The notes under the pieces were generated by a model. That model worked only from the letters and a program-made list of their open reading frames with translations, searched no databases and had not been told where the DNA came from. A DNA stretch of 64,000 nucleotides from Apostichopus japonicus. Lineage: Eukaryota > Echinodermata > Holothuroidea > Aspidochirotida > Stichopodidae. The stretch is taken from the NCBI RefSeq assembly GCF_037975245.1, contig NC_092583.1, positions 17,444,764-17,508,763 on the forward strand, given 5' to 3'. Positions 1-14,100 of the stretch are shown one piece after another (position 1 is the first letter of the stretch; the number at the start of each line of letters is the position of its first letter). The position numbers and the translations under genes are program-made.

Positions 1-402
1 TCACCCGACACAGCGACATTATCCCGCCTGTATGTTTTTCTGGCGGTAGCTGAGTACTGTGTTAAAATAATAAATAAGGTAACTAAATAGGAGCTTAAAA
101 AATATACTGTCCCATTTTTCCCCTTCAAAGTGATGTTACCATTTTTTCTTCTTCTAATTTACCAAATTTTTGGGGAAGTGTAAATTTCTAAAACGTGAGA
201 TTATAAAATAAAGAATGTTTAGATGCAACTTGCAAGGCTTCAGAAGTGCCGTTTCCGGCAATCTGAGAGGCATTGTTTGCCAAAAATTTTCTTGTACGCT
301 ACGCGCCAACCGATGGTGGCGCTCCGCTTAGATAGTGTCACGGGAACTTTCGGGCACAAAAAGTTCTGCCCCCCCAAACTGAAATGGTCCCGTACGCCTA
401 TG
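1..402 (-). mobile_element. hAT-like non-autonomous transposon, terminal part, cut by window edge
   Basis: These 402 bases match, in inverse orientation and with only scattered differences, the first ~420 bases of the element at 45330-46932. The terminus reads CGCCTATG at 395-402, the complement of the CATAGGCG terminus of the other copy. The rest lies left of the window. Homology stops exactly at 402, so the bases that follow (GCGGCCAC, 403-410) should be one half of its 8-bp target duplication. Confidence 0.75.
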
Positions 403-3400
403 GCGGCCACATCTGCTAGACTGTTAGGCCTATTGCTAATGTTACTTGTCAGTGTCCAATGAAAGGATTGGCATAAGACATACCTCAAATTATCCTCTCT
501 AGAGCTTTCTACTAAAACAAGGATAGTATTTAACAAAAATTAAGGTCATCCAAGTGAATTCCGGATAGGTTCCACGCTTTTTGAGTAGACTGCGTCACTA
601 TAACCTGGTCCCGTTATGGAGCCATTTTCATGATGATAGGCCTACTGCCACGGAAATGGCCTATATAGTTTCGTCAAAATACGAAAAATGTAAAAGTGCA
701 TTTTGTTAACATTTTTCAAAGGCTAGATAGGTAGAAATTACCCAAATTTATTGAACAATGAGCGGAGGATACTTCGCCTGTTCGTAGTCTTTAGCGAGTC
801 GAAATCGGACCTAGGGTCCTAGAATATGCTACTACACAAGGTCTATAGCTACCTGATTTACTGTTAGGCTACTAGTGTAAGCTATATTATTACTGCTAAT
901 AGATATAATGATAAAACGTAGTGGAATTCATCGCATTGACCAACTGCCACTTTTCTTTATCATATCCTTTGATACACTAGGTGAGCTTACCGTGTCTTGC
1001 AGAAACATTTTTAGTTGAAACAATTGTTAACCACCATAGCAACCGCATTCTTTCGATAACTCGACCACCGTGGTATATGTTAGAAGTCTACCTATAGCGT
1101 TATGCGAATAAGTGTTAACTACATACTATTGCACGTACGTACGTGATTATTCGCAGAATATCAATACTGGTTTATAAGAGATGATTCATATGGTAGATTA
1201 GTTTGACTGAGAACAATTATGACATGAAAGCATTTTCAATACTTATGTAATTAAACAAACACAAAACGAAAATTAAGACATCAGCTGTCACGTGATCTTT
1301 ATTGACAGCTGTTGCATAGTAATTGAATATTACATGGCTATCTGTCACCGGCTGGATCCAGGCTGGATTTTCGTATCAAAAACAGGCGAGCCTGATCAAA
1401 GATATCTTCAGTCCACAATCAGAAAATAAGCCAAATGGCTTGTTTACTGTGAGCCTTACATATAATCAATCACAGCAAATAAATATATAAAAATGAAGAC
1501 AGCAACACCCTGGGAAGAATTCTAGCTATACAGATCTCGCCCTAACTACGTATAGGGGCCTAAGTCTCGTCTGTGAATATTTTATTAACTTAACAAGAGG
1601 ACATGGATTTGCCTCATTGATATTAAGCAAATGTGTGTTATGTATTGGTCAAGCACATTCAACTACTAATACACATGGTTCAGTTATTGTACATATCTAT
1701 ATAAATAGCATTCAATTTGTGATATTTGTAAATTCTTGGAGGAATAACTGATGTTTCTTATCTACCTTCATCTACTTAAAAAAGAAAGAAAGAAAAGGGA
1801 ATCGATTGAAAGACATATTATGACTTGCCAATTACAGACGGTATGTAGGCCATGTATTGTTGATTTTCTGTTTTGTATTGCATTCCTTTGTTTAATATTT
1901 ATATCCTTACTTACCTCAATTATACTTTATAAAAAGAACTGCTAACATTCAGAATTGACCACTAGTCCGGATCCAGGACGTTCATTCCCCAACCTAAACC
2001 TAAAATAGTCAGGGACTAGAAGTTGCCTCCCAACCCCCACCCCTCCCAGGCTCAGACACCTTTGAAATCCTTTGCCCGTCACTCAGCGATGACCTGGACA
2101 TGCTTTTATGTAGCTGGTGAAGCAAGCAGGACTATAACATTACTTGGGGTACGTGGATATGGGGAAGAGGATGTGAAGGGGAGGGGTGGGGAGTGGGCAG
2201 GGGAAAGGCCGTTTCTCTTCATTAGATATTTGTGTAAAACGTAACAATGTTCTTCTTGTGACGAACTACGTTTACTCAAGTAAATGACAAAACAATTATA
2301 GCCTCAGCTGACAATGCGAGCATTAGCAAATATTCTGCTATTTGGCGTTGATTTTGCCATGAGCTGGTGATACCAGTCTTCAAAGCACCATCCACATCAA
2401 GCACAATCATGTTAGCACCAGTTGACCAAAACATCGACTAATTAACCCGAACAGAAACAAAGATGAGAAAACTAAGAATTCTTTGTGTCCTTAACCTGCT
2501 AACATATTTATTTCGTATCTACAGTTAACTTTCTCGAATAACAAACACACATACGCATCATGTATGGTTTCGTTTCATGAATTCCCTTCTAAACGTGGCG
2601 TAACCAACTGGAGGGGTGGGTGGGTGGGAGGTAGGTGGGACAAGTCCCTCCATCAAGTGGATATTCTTTCATGTCGGTGATAACTCATTTGTCAGTATAC
2701 AAACACGATTTACCCCATCGCATAATAGTTTAGGCCACGACCGTTCCCCACTGTAGAATGGTTAGGCTACGACTGTACCTTCAAAAATAGGTTTGTCACC
2801 AACTTGATAAAATGCAAACGAAGTTGAAAGATTACTATCACCAATGTACCATCATGTATTCAAAGGTGATGAATCCTTGTATTAACCAGACGTTTCATTT
2901 TTCATATCAGTTCACCACCGTTTGCCCTCAGTCCTCCTATACTCACAAATCCGTTTCTCTTTATACACACAGACCATTCCTACACACGCCCTTTAAATCT
3001 TACCCAGTCATTCAGTTCTCTTTCTATTTTCCTTAAAATAACTTTACACATGGAGATCATTTTAAATTTCCCTTACTCGTTCACTCGCTATTTCCATGTA
3101 TATGTAGATAAAGAAACATGAAAAATGATACTGCTAGTAATATATCGTTTCAATTTCGCATTTGCTCCATATTCCATTAGTATTTTGAATTGGGAGAGAA
3201 ATAAGAGGTGCTATTTTGAGAGGTGGGGGATGGTATTGACTATTGAGCTAATCTATAATAAGAGGGGAAGATAGACAAACCATCAAGAATCCATGAAAGC
3301 TATTGGTTCCAAATGTAATATATATAGATCATGATGAAACATCCTATTAATGTTTATGTACAATCACAGCCAATCAGAATACACATACTTTTATCATTTC

Positions 3401-5159
3401 TGGGTTTAAACTTGAAAGAAAAAAAAAGGGTGGGAAGGACTGTAAAAGTGACAAACGCTACCAAAAATGAAAGGCTTTTAATAGCTGTCATGGGTTTATG
3501 ACGTATAACAATTACTTTAGAATCACTCAAAATTACACTTGTAAAGGATAATTTTAAATATTCCTTGTTCTGTTGTGTCTACTTGTGAGGATGGCCGCAT
3601 AAATTTTGATATGAAAAGGATCCTTAGAAATCTCTATATCAAATTAAAAAGACTTATTCTTGCAAAATGTCCCAGAACACAAGACAAATTGAATAAATCC
3701 TGCTCATATACCTAATTTGTAGTTAAATGAGGTAATGGGTGGGGGGTCAAAACTTGCTCTAATTTAAGGACTTGTAAATCAATTATCATTCTGTATGATA
3801 CTAATTTCTAAACTTCCTTTTCTGCATTTAAATGGCTAGACTAAACTGCAAATACTTCTCATTAGTCAGGAATTGAAATGAAAGTAAACTACAGGGGGAA
3901 AAGTATAGAAAACTATGGCTACATTTGCTTGAAAAACATTGAGTTTATACAACAGACTTTATCTTTTGGTAGCCTTGGTGGATTAGAATAATTTCTTAAC
4001 TTTTATAAACATGACTGGTCAGAAACATGATCTATTGTTTCTGGATACAACAATAACAAAACCAAAGACATGTCATCATAATGTTTACCTAGATTTAACA
4101 TTTTATGCATGTGTTACATTTGTAAAAATACATATATAATTGTGAATTATGTATATAAGCTGTTTATCCACAAAACTTGCAACAGCGTGTGACGAAAAAT
4201 AAGCATAAACTGAACAATTTTTGCAACCAGACAAAAGTTCTAAACAAATGTTTAAGCTACCACTAACGCTCTGATAAGAACTTTTCCAAATAGTTTTTAC
4301 AAGACATTTCCCTTTTTCCCATTTTTGTGGGAAACTGAAGTGCTTTCAATTATGTGTGAATATTACAAAAATTAGTTAGAATATTTAGTTTTACCCAACA
4401 CAATAAACAGCCATTTAATACATGTTTCAAAACTCAGTGTTCAAAATACAGTTGACTGCTTCTTTTTATCTTCTTGTAGAGTGTATTTATATCTTTAAAG
4501 AAAGAGTTTCAATAATTAAAACAATGTTTCCTATACTACATAGTTTTTTTGAAGAGAGAAGCCCCTCCACATCTCAATTATTATGTACTTTATTTATTAT
4601 TCTAATGGTAATGCGAAATGCAACTTTGTGTTTTTCATATAAAAACTAAAAACCTCATCAAACATTTCTATCAAATTAGTATTTTTTGAAACTCAGAGCT
4701 AAGCTAATGGTTTTATTTCCATTTCTCATAACAGGGTTTCCATTTTACAAGATGAGCTGTGTTTACTTTATGAAGAATTAATACTGAAAAAAAAACAATT
4801 AAAAAAATATTACAAATGGGCGGAAAAATTAAGAGAAGACTTACGTTTACCAAAGTCGTCGGATATGTCACAAAAAGAAAAAAAGAAACGTAAAGCCCAA
4901 CTATCCAAATATTTTTCAATAAATAACATAGGTAGATAAGACAAAAGAATAATAACAACTTTTAAATGAATTCTTTTCAACATCAGAAATGAAACTGACA
5001 GATTTACTTAAAACTTTACACATTCCATGATCTTAACTTGTTGACACTTACATTATGGATTTGAGTTCACAGATAAGTCGAGAAATAGAGGACAACATTT
5101 CACTAAAATACAACTGAAGATTTTAACCCTCAATTTCTTGAAAGGTGCCAATTTATCCC
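403..5159. other. Intergenic region downstream of NBR1, no gene seen
   Basis: AT-rich DNA with short open frames but none with recognisable domains, splice continuity or length. It holds a G-tract cluster at 2610-2637, a 9-bp-stem inverted repeat (CAGCTGTCA / TGACAGCTG) at 1284-1313, and the presumed NBR1 3' UTR at its right end. Confidence 0.6.
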
Positions 5160-5184
5160 TCAATGTCTTGACAGGTGCCAATTT
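5127..5184 (-). repeat. Tandem duplication of the NBR1 stop-codon region
   Basis: Two 28-base copies at 5127-5154 and 5157-5184 differ at two positions, a 30-bp period. The upstream copy (5157-5184) contains the last coding triplets and the stop; the downstream copy lies in the 3' UTR. Confidence 0.85.
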
Positions 5185-8100
5185 TCGACGTCTTCAGCCA
5201 AAAGTTCTTGTACACACTGGTTGACATCATTCTTGTATTTGGAGAGAAGTTCTGCATTTCTATCCCGGTTTGCAAATCCCATCTCGATCAGGGCCTCCAT
5301 GGGGTTGCTGTGAGATTGCTGATAGTTGGCTGAAGGGGGCGACTGAAGGTGGATGAAAAAGTACCAAAAGAAACGTTTAGCATGTCATACGTAAGCATGC
5401 AGTTAACCATGAAGGCAGTATTCCATTGAGGGCATAGAACAGGAAGAAAACCGGGGAAATTTAAACATCCACCTTTTTATCTGTAATCATACCAGCTTCC
5501 CTACCCTCCAACCCCCCTCCCTCCCCTCTCCTCTCTCCCTCCCTCCCTCCCTCCAACCTCCTCTATCCCATTGTTATCCTTGCTATTTATTTGCACAACA
5601 AAAGAAACGTTTTCATCATTTCAGACAAAGGGATTATTTAAATTAACAGAAATCTGATCTTCATCATTGATTGATATCACTGTAACATCTTTTGTTGCAG
5701 TCTGTCCACTACGGTGTTTGTTTACGAATGCATCGCGCATGAGCATGACATTATCACGACAGACAAAATAGCTCTTATCATAATAACTGGATTAATCTTA
5801 AATAATTTTTTAAAAAAAGGCCAAATTGGTTTATCACATATGTACCCACAAACAGGACACTGCCTCTGCTAATGAGCTTAAAAATTAAATTATGTCAGAA
5901 AGTATCTGTCTATTGATTATAAGTGAATGGCTATAGGTAAGAGTGACATTACCAGCCTCTGGATATAAACAAATTCGATTTGGAGTAGCTTGGATTTAAA
6001 CTTACTGGTGGTGTAAGAAATGCAACAGCACTGTTAGCCACATCGTAAGCTTGCTTCATCACAGAAGATGCAACTTGAGCAGCACGAGCAGCGGTGATTC
6101 TATTGGAGGGAGAAGACAAGAATGTTTAGAACATTTAGAACAACATGAAAAAAACAAAACCATAGCAAAGAAAAGTTTATAAAAGACAGAAGTTTAAGCA
6201 TGTTTAGAACATTTAGCACAACAATACAAAACTAACATAACTACAATAACTACACTACTATAACTACAAAGCCCAAAACAATAGAATAGCAAAGTTGATA
6301 AAAGACTAAGAATTTAAGCATGTCTAGAACATTTAGAACAATAGGACAAAACAGACATGAAGAAAAAACAATAGCAAACAAAAGTTGATAAAAGACAAGA
6401 ATTAAAGCATGTTTAGAACATTTAGAACAACAAGACAATACAGAAATGAATCAAAATAGAATAGAGTAGTCAAGTTGATCAAAGCTGAGAAGTTTGAAAT
6501 AACTTCTATCGACAGAGAGTATATTTTAAACAACATTTGGAATGGAAGGTAGATAGTTCTAGAGGGCTACAGACCACTGGAAATCAGTGCTGGATATTTC
6601 TGAGGCATATCACACTTTTTGCTTGAGCTGTACACAGCGTGGTAATGAAGAACTGTTATAGTTAGTGTCCTACTTCGTGGAATATTTTCAGTCTAGTCTC
6701 ATGACAATATCAGTAACGTTTGCACTACGACTTCCAAAAATTCAGGTTAGCCTCCCTATGCTACATCCAGATTATAATTTCCAAACCAAGTGATCTCATT
6801 TTGACCAGGATGCCAACAGACATTTTGCTAAGAGGAGGTTGAATAGATAGCACTGCACTCCATATTATTAAGTTTAGAAAACCATTGACAGTAAGGATAC
6901 TGCATCAATCTGGAACTACATATCAATTATGAAGATCATTAACACTTTACTTTTGGATTAACAGACTTCTAATAGTTTTTATATGTTTACCGGTATTGAA
7001 CTCAAAAGACATCTGACCTACGCATAAAACCATATGATTCCTGTACTCACTAAGTTTGATCTACACACAAACGACAAGTTCATTCAAGCTTATAAGCTTA
7101 TCTATTGGGAAATTGTTTAATGGGTTTTCAGACTGCAACCTCTGTTGACTTTTGACCTCCACAAAAACAGTTGCCGCTGTAAGTCTATGAGAGTCATTAC
7201 ACTTGAATCAAATAAAGGGGACCTATACATACCCAAGTATGACACTTGCTTGGTCCTCTCCTGGTGGTGGTGGTTGTTGGAATGAACCCTGATAACTTGT
7301 TCCATCCTCATCCTCATCCTCACCATCATACTGATTATCATCTCCTCTGGGTATCTCTGCACCACCCTCCTTAGGGACGGTGACATCAGATTCTCCCTCA
7401 GACTTGGCATGGTCCTCAGCATCATGAAATACCTCGGCAGCATCTACATCTGTTTCACGGTAACCAGATGCCTCCGGCAACTCCGGAGTTGGGCTCTGTA
7501 AGGTGTTATCAAGTTTGAATAATAGGGTTGCATGAGACATTTTAAAACTGTGACTTAACAAATAAGGATTTTGAAAAAGTTTAGGAGGATAGCAAGCTTC
7601 AAACCAAATGAATTTTCATTTCAGTTTTCTTTCACTTTGTTAGGGAAACTTTTTTGGCTCTGCTTCTGGGGGAGTGGGGATGGGTAGGTTAGGGTAGGGG
7701 AGGAGTTAGCCAAACTATGTGGAATACAAAGCTGGAGCTAAATGTGTCAGAGATTGGTTCATTTGACAGCTATGCAACATGGGGCCTTTAATTGTATTAT
7801 CTGACCAGCTATGCAACATGGGGCCTTTAATTGTATTATCTGACCAGCTATGCAACATGGGGCCTTTAATTGTATTATTCTGACCCTTGAATGTCCTCAA
7901 AGGGCAAATGATTATCCATTATACAGTCATGAGTGTTTTTGCCAAGGTTGTAAACATTATGTCAAATACTGACCTCAGCTTCAACTGAGTTGCCATTCTC
8001 ATCACTAGGTAGTGCTCCTCCTGCATCATCGCTATTGTCATCAGCTTCATCTTCCAAAGGGACCAGCTCTTCTGGGATGGCTTCATCAATCTTAGTCTTC

Positions 8101-11100
8101 TCTGCCAGGGGCAAAGCATCTTGGTCGGGTGAAACCACAAACCCACACTTCATGTTATCCTCAGAAATGTTGACCACATCTAAGACGATCTCTGGGGCCG
8201 AGTAGGTACCTGGAGAGGCCATGATGATATGAGGAACCATCTCCACTTGGGGTTGGATGGGTGTAGCTGCCATCAAAGGAACCAATGGTGTCTGAATCAG
8301 GGTGTGAGATGTCGCCAACAACTGGTCGACATCAGGGATGCACCCCAACTGTTTCTCGGAAGGGATGGTGTCCTCATTAGTGGTCTCCTCTTCTTCTGAC
8401 AATTGTGCAACTGAGGTTGACAAGACACACTCTTCCAATGGTTTGTCAAGATCGAAGCAGTCTGGTAAGGGAACCACACAAAAGTCTTCCAGGAGATCTT
8501 CATCCATGGAGTCAATTGATGTGTTATCTCCTGCAGGAAAAAGTACACAACCAAAAATTATTTTGTCATCACTAATCATTTAGTTTCTTCCTCTGTTTTA
8601 TTTGTTAATAATAACTGAGCAGTTCTTCAACATTGGCTTAAGAAAAGTTGTATTCTGTGTGTTTGCAACCAATGATGCCAAAGTGCCAAGAAGCTGGACT
8701 AATATCATGCACCATTTTACTAATGAGTAAAGCATTATTTTCTGTGTCTCTAGTACAGGACTTTTGTATTTAGTTGTCATACAATCCTGAATAACTCAGA
8801 AGGCATGAGAAAAGGGTTACAGGGATTGTAAAACAAACATGAACATAAATAATGCCTAGTATGAATTAACTTTGCATTGGTCTGGTTGTTTTTGAAAAAA
8901 ATCTGTATCTTTCAAAACAAGAGAAAACTTGCTGTAAACAAATTGCACTATTGTTTATGGTACCAACCATAACCATGGCAACATGCTACCTTTGAACCCA
9001 GTTACATTCAGTTACACTTTATCATTTCAAAAGATCAAAACTGAACATAAACAGATTTGACATTTACTATGGAGATAAAAGTAAAGCACAGAAATGACCT
9101 ATCTTAGAGAACAGTTAAAAGAATATTACAGGATATTGGTTTAACCAATAAAACAAGCTGTATACTAAACATATTTATAAAAATATCCAATAGAGGCAAA
9201 TAAACAATACAAAAATACTAAAAGGTGGCAATTTTTACAATCATTTTCTACTTGGTTTGTTAGAACCTTGATCATAAATACTGAGGAAATTAAGACCTTT
9301 CTGCAGGACTATTTATATCAGTTTTTCTTCTGCCAGGGACTGAAGCTAATAATAATACACATATCATAACAGGCTAAATTACTAGGCCTCGAGTAGTTGA
9401 CCACTCACCAGTCTCTGGATTGACGATGACCATATCTGGATCTTCGTTAGATGTTAAATGTGAGTGGGTGGATAAAGGCGATTGCTCTTCCACCTCCTCT
9501 ATTCTGGCCTCTGACAATGTCTCCTTGACCTTGTTGTGGTCGGACATCTTGTTATTGAGGCTTTCTGCATCTAACTGAGGGACTGGTGACATACATGGAG
9601 TCAAACCTGAAAGGGAAGCAGGAAGAAATGATCAGTGGTAAGGTAATTAAATTAATCCCTAGTACATCTACAGACTTCCACGGAAATATCTCAACTACAT
9701 ATTAATCATTTACTACATTAAATGTAAAGGGAACATTAGATCACTTGGGAAGGAACATTAAATGTAAATGGTACATTAGATCAGTTTGGGGAGGAACATT
9801 AAATGTAAATGGAACATTAGATCAGTTTGGGGAGGAACAATTAAATGTGAATGGAACATTAGATCAGTTTGGGGAGGAACATTAAAGGTAAATGGAACAT
9901 TAGATCAGTTTGGGGAGGAACAATTATTGTAAATGGAACATTATATCAGTTGGAAGAGGAACATTTAATGTAAAATGGTACATGACATTAGTTTGGGGAG
10001 GAACATTAAACGTAAATGGTACATTAGATCTGTTCGGGAGGAACATTAAATGTAAATGGTACATTAGATCTGTTTGGGAGGAACATTAAACGTAAATGGT
10101 ACATTAGATCTGTTCGGGAGGAACATTAAACGTAAATGGTACATTAGATCTGTTCGGGAGGAACATTAAATGTAAATGGTACATTTGATCAGTTGGGGAG
10201 GAAGAGAAATGACAGACATTAACCAACTTACCGCAAGGGGTGTTGTTTGGAGTCTGTAGCCCTTCTACCTCAATCTCAACTTCATCTTCTTCTCCATCCT
10301 CCTCCTCCTGGCCTTTCTTACTTATCTTCAGCATCTCAAATGATAGGATATCTTGAGCTGTCAGTAGCTCAGTGTTAGTTGAGATGATCTTGTTGGGTGA
10401 AGATGAATCCGATTGGTCTGGCTGGAGATTGGCGACTGCTTCACTGGCCTCCATAGCCCTCTCCGTAAACTGAAACAAAATCATGTCAGAGTTGAAGAAA
10501 CCATGAAACACTTTATCCCATGGGATAACATCACACAGCTTCATACATGAATAAAGGCATTTTCTGGAACGGAGGGGGCTACAGCCGAATATGTCATATT
10601 TCTTTCTAATAAGTATGTTCTGTCAGTGGTCTGCATAATTAGCTAACTTTAAACTCTCTTCAGGCTTTTGCGATGATCCCTACCACCCACCCACCACTTA
10701 CCATCTTTAAAATCTAAACTACATTCACTTTAACCTCCGCATTCAGCAACTCAACTTACATGTGTTATCATCATTTCCCGTTCAATGGAAACTGGTTTTT
10801 CCTCTCTAGGTTCCAAAATTTCGGCTTTGTCAACAACAATGGTGCAGGAAAACCTTTGGCCAAACTGACATCCATTGTGAACCAGTCTCCAGGTGCTCTG
10901 GTAGGTGCCTGGATATCTAGGTGCTTCACATTCCACAGACACAGCACCCTCCTGACCTGGCAAGAGGGGAGCCACTGGAACAGGGTCCACAGACACATTA
11001 GGAATGTTACCCCACAAGAACTTTAACTACGAGAAAAAAGAAGTCAGTTTAAAGTCACACCACATAATGCAATGCAATCAAACCCAAGTACCAAGTACTG

Positions 11101-14100
11101 GTGTACATTTTTGGAACTCACTTGATCAAGACATCAAAAACTCAAATACTCTTAACTCATCTAAAAGAAAACTCAAGCATTACCTTTTAACTAATAGTAC
11201 AAACCACCCACGCTGAGTTGTTATATTGTCTCTTTGTATGGATTTGCTTTTACATTTCTTTGCTTCCTCTTTATATTTTTTCTCTGTTTTTCCTTATCTC
11301 TTTACTCTCTCTGTACTTACAAAATTTTTGAAATTTTCCTTTTTTTTTTGTTAAGGGTCCAGACTTGAAAAGTTTCTATTTACTTCTGGTTCCTCCACTT
11401 CCATTATAGCATATTTTGTACTTTGTTTAGTTTTATTTCATCACAATTTGAGTAAATTACTCATTGACTCTGTACTGTTTATAAATATGGAAAGTGGAAA
11501 ATAAACTTGAAACTTGAATCCTGTATTGGGTGGGTCTGTTCTGTTATTGAACCTCTAATCCTGTCAACCTGTCCATGTACATAAAAACCCTACATTATGT
11601 AGTTTACATCTCAAAGCAGAAAACAAGCTTTTGCCAAAGAAATGTTCTCCATACAAATGTGTGAGTAAATGTTTTCATTAAAGAGGTCTTCCATTATTGC
11701 TGTTGCATCACTTAACCATAAAACAACAGCTCATGTTACATTGGTTAGAGTTATGTTTGGAGTATAGTGTAAACCTCAAAAATTACAAATATCCTGTCTT
11801 CATTTTGAGTAAAAATCGCAAAAATTTGATTCATCTCCAGGGACAGCTTTGTCCCAAATCTGTGTACTTAGAAGCTTATTATCACTGTATGCATGTGCAC
11901 ATTAAAATATGGCTTTATTATCAATGTGAAAAAAGTAGAAAGCAAATAAAACTTAACTACAGCAAATAAAGCAATAACAACAACAACAACAGGAAAGAGA
12001 ATGAAACATGAACTCACATATGTATGTTCATCAAAAGGAAGGTCCCCTCCATTCAGAACCCTCCAACTTTTGGTGAACTTGGTGCCAGGTTGAAGATGAG
12101 TACCAGATGGGAAATTTACATCACCCAAGAGTAGAGCATTAAATTCCCTACAGAGAGAAAAAACATACCAATGCCAAAAGTTAATACGGGAGCTTTTACC
12201 AAAGCTGTGATAAGAATTGGCAATAAGGGCAGTTGCTAGAAAAGGGGGGGGGGGATCTTTCTAGCAGTTTCCCTCCTCATTTATTTCTTTGTTTAACAGC
12301 TCTTTCTTTTCTACTAGGTTCTTGCATATGCATATTCAATACCATTGATGGTTCAATATCATATAAGCACGCAGGGCCAGTTTCTGTAAAATAAAATGCT
12401 TTAAATTCATCATGTTTTTGTCAAGGTTTTACATATAAACATTACCCTAATGCAATGCTCTATCTATGTATATATATTATCTTTGACTCTTTACAAAGAG
12501 AAAGAGATTGAACCCAAAAATACCGATAACCTTCTTGTTGTCGTAAAGGATACCCACTCCAGAACAACCATATGTGCGTCTGATACTTACAATGTCCAGT
12601 CCTTTAGGAGCTTATCCTTGGTCAGCTCACTACCGGTAATCTGGCTGGATTCCTCCTGTTCACTGGTTTTCACTGTCGTCTCCAGTCTCTCTCTCTTTGT
12701 CGGGGATGACACCTGTGGTGATAGTGCCATCTCCTTACGTTTTCGTTTCTCCTCCCACCGTAAGAACTTCATCTCGGCCTTGGCAACTTTGTGAGCTATC
12801 TTCTTAGCATACTTGAGTTTCCTGAAAGTCACGAGAGAAACTTATACTTGTTAGTTTCAGGTTTAAATGTGACACTATTATCCTTCAAAACTCTACAAGA
12901 ATAAAAGATCAATCCAAAGAATGACATTTGCTCTGCAAACAATTTACATCCTTGAACTTATCGTGCTTGTGAACAAAGCCATCCATATGTATAAAGGTAT
13001 ATTGCAACTTTTACTTATTCAACATACATATCTCAATTGAAGGACCTATCTCATGCAGTCTACTGATGACAATAGCAGAACCAAACAATGACAGATACGT
13101 TGAGGGCAAGATGACATTGTGGTGGTACATGATCCCCCCAGTTAGTGCTGTGCTTTTGGTGGTAGCTTTACAATCCTATAGATTAACTCAAACATTAAGT
13201 TTCTGTTTCACAACACAGTTTTACCTAACAGATGATCCACCTAACCGATGATCCAGCAAATACTGTTTTACCTAAGTGATGATCCAACGAACACTGTTTT
13301 ACCTAACTGATGATCCACCTAACCGATGATCCAGCAAACACTGTTTTAACTAAGTGATGATCCAACGAACACTGTTTTACCTAACTGATGATCCACCTAA
13401 CCGATGATCCAGCAAACACTGTTTTAACTAAGTGATGATCCAACGAACACTGTTTTACCTAACTGATGATCCACCTAACCGATGATCCAGCAAACACTGT
13501 TTTACCTAAGTGATGATCCAACGAACACTGTTTTACCTAACTGATGATCCACCGAACCGATGATCCAGCAAACAATGTTTTACCTAACTGATGATCCAAC
13601 GAACACTGTTTTACCTAACTGATGATCCACCGAACCGATGATCCAGCAAACAATGTTTTACATAACTGATGATCCAACGAACACTGTTTTACCTAACTGA
13701 TGATCCACCTAACCGATGATCCAGCGAACACTGTTTTACCTAAGTGATGATCCAACGAACACTGTTTTACCTAACTGATGATCCAACGAACAGTGTTTTA
13801 CCAAACTGATGATCCAACGAAATGCTGCTTCATTGTTTCTTCAGCTCACTGCGTTTGATGCTTATTGACCAAAATTCTCAGAAACCTTTTGCAGGAGAAC
13901 ATATGTCTGGAAAATAGCATATTACTGATATTTCCTACACTCTGCCTACATTGTTTCTCGTCACCTCTTACAAAATATCGGGCCATGCCCCCTCACCTCC
14001 CCCACCCTCCCTCCCCTAAACCCTTATCTGTCATACTACTCTGCAAATCATCATGCTCTTGAATTTACCACTTCCCTATCAGAACATACTGTGACTTTGA

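Noticed and set aside
223-462. Open frame whose protein is also found at 45228-45509 on the other strand, looking like a conserved gene pair
   Set aside because: The shared part is the inverted transposon end; frames run on both strands and stop at the element border, with no domain.
1751-1945. 64-codon open frame with hydrophobic C-terminal segment
   Set aside because: AT-rich DNA gives such frames by chance; no domain, no splice signals and no supporting neighbour.
7962-8583. Plus-strand and alternate-frame open frames over NBR1 exon 17
   Set aside because: Shadows of the minus-strand frame, which alone matches NBR1 and joins in phase with its neighbours.
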